This document shows, in pieces, positions 5,530 through 6,388 of a stretch of DNA of 6,388 nucleotides. Every line of letters starts with the position of its first letter. Position 1 is the stretch's first letter. The DNA comes from Oligosphaeraceae bacterium (GTDB lineage: Bacteria > Verrucomicrobiota > Lentisphaeria > Oligosphaerales > Oligosphaeraceae), in NCBI GenBank assembly GCA_012515455.1, contig JAAYYJ010000374.1, positions 1 to 6,388 on the forward strand, in the 5' to 3' direction. The position numbers and the translations under genes are program-made. Under the pieces are notes generated by a model. That model ran no database searches. It saw only the letters and a program-made list of their open reading frames with translations, and was not told the origin of the DNA.

Positions 5530-6388
5530 AGGCCTCAGGCTTGCGGGCCTGGGCACCGATGCGCAGACGCAGCGCATTGAGCTTGATGAAGCCGGTCGCA
5601 TCGGCCTGATTGTACACGTCGTCCTTCTCGAAGGTCACCACCTCGGGATCATACAGCGTGTACGGAGAACGACGGCCGACGACGAAGCAGTTGCCCTTGT
5701 AGAGCTTGAGGCGCACCTCGCCGGTGACGTTCTTCTGACTGGCGGTAATCGCCTCCTGCAGGAACTCGCGTTCGGGCGAGAACCAGAAGCCGTTGTAGAC
5801 CATATTCGAGTACTGCGGTATCAGCTGGTCGCGCACGTTCATCACTTCGCGGTCCATGCAGATCGATTCCAGGGCCCGGTGAGCGTTGAACAATATGGTC
5901 CCGCCGGGAGTCTCGTAGATGCCGCGGTCCTTCATGCCCGTAAACCGCGTCTCCACGATGTCAATGCGGCCGACCGCATGCTTGCCGCCCAGACGGTTCA
6001 GTTCCCGCATCAGCTTGGCCGGGCTGAGCGACACGCCGTTCACACTGACCGGGATGCCTTTCTCAAAACCCAGCACCACATATTCGCTCTGGTCCGGAGC
6101 CTTCTCCACCGGCACCGACAGCACATGCGTCTCAATCGGCGATTCCTGCCAGGGGTCTTCCAGGACCCCGCCCTCGAAGCTGATGTGCAGCAGATTGCGG
6201 TCCATGGAGTACGGTTTTGCCGCCGACACCGTGATGGGAATCTGACGTTGTTTGGCGTAATTGATCAGGTCGGTGCGGGATTTGAACGTCCAGTCCGGAC
6301 TGCGCCAGGGCGCGATGACCTTGATGTCAGGCTTCAAAGCATAAGCGGTCAGTTCGAACCGGACCTGGTCATTGCCCTTGCCGGTGGC
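5528..6388 (-). CDS. argG: Argininosuccinate synthase, C-terminal part (5' end outside the window)
   Basis: The 286 residues present are the C-terminal portion of a protein of about 400. The enzyme joins citrulline and aspartate using ATP to give argininosuccinate, AMP and pyrophosphate, the seventh step of arginine synthesis, in the cytoplasm. The fragment begins at [12 protein letters not shown], a family hallmark. It continues through [26 protein letters not shown] (citrulline-binding region), [26 protein letters not shown] and the C-terminal LRLKLYKGN and [11 protein letters not shown] segments that take part in tetramer contacts. The N-terminal ATP-binding loop (about 115-120 residues) lies beyond the right edge. 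The frame is open to the last base; a TTG at 6337-6335 is an internal leucine, not a start. No frameshift or missing conserved block is seen. It is the upstream gene of the argG-panD-hom series. Confidence 0.96.
   Translation of the reverse strand, partial: ATGKGNDQVRFELTAYALKPDIKVIAPWRSPDWTFKSRTDLINYAKQRQIPITVSAAKPYSMDRNLLHISFEGGVLEDPWQESPIETHVLSVPVEKAPDQSEYVVLGFEKGIPVSVNGVSLSPAKLMRELNRLGGKHAVGRIDIVETRFTGMKDRGIYETPGGTILFNAHRALESICMDREVMNVRDQLIPQYSNMVYNGFWFSPEREFLQEAITASQKNVTGEVRLKLYKGNCFVVGRRSPYTLYDPEVVTFEKDDVYNQADATGFIKLNALRLRIGAQARKPEA

Noticed and set aside
5518..5601. N-terminal extension of panD by 28 codons
   Set aside because: It overlaps the argG coding end, adds residues unlike any PanD, and would shift the Gly24-Ser25 cleavage site away from its usual place.

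Overview
This window looks like an ordinary chromosomal segment of a GC-rich bacterium (about 60% G+C judged by eye, with G/C-biased third codon positions). It carries five complete protein genes, one gene cut by the right edge, and a 388-base stretch on the left with no convincing complete gene. There are no RNA genes, CRISPR arrays, insertion sequences or phage genes. Shine-Dalgarno-led genes point to a bacterium, but nothing fixes the phylum. The ArgG and Hom sequences are of common bacterial type, and a PVC-group or delta-proteobacterial relative is only a guess.

Right part (3837-6388, minus strand): argG (argininosuccinate synthase, N-terminus outside the window), panD (aspartate 1-decarboxylase) and hom (homoserine dehydrogenase with an ACT domain) lie head to tail with gaps of 10 and 22 bases. 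All three draw on aspartate or on the aspartate-family pathway: arginine, beta-alanine/pantothenate, and threonine/methionine. A hairpin followed by seven U residues covers the panD stop codon and could act as a partial terminator before hom.

Middle (3447-3833, plus strand): a small DUF2752 membrane protein stands alone. Its stop codon is only three bases from the hom stop codon, so the two genes converge with no room for a separate terminator. It diverges from the next gene across a 112-base spacer that holds a plausible promoter and a 12-base perfect palindrome.

Left part (389-3334, minus strand): an M20-family amidohydrolase/peptidase is followed, 42 bases on, by an N-acyl-D-amino-acid deacylase (D-aminoacylase). 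The two form a likely operon for hydrolysing N-acylated amino acids or small peptides, including D-amino-acid conjugates. A perfect 8-bp hairpin encloses the stop codon of the first gene. Positions 1-388 hold a strong hairpin just after the deacylase, an AT-rich pair of direct repeats, a weak leftward promoter-like sequence and possibly the last codons of a rightward gene.

I found no evidence of an undescribed multi-gene system. The points worth a second look are the aspartate-node gene cluster, the hairpins placed exactly on stop codons, the symmetric -10 region between divergent genes, and the repeats in the left intergenic region.
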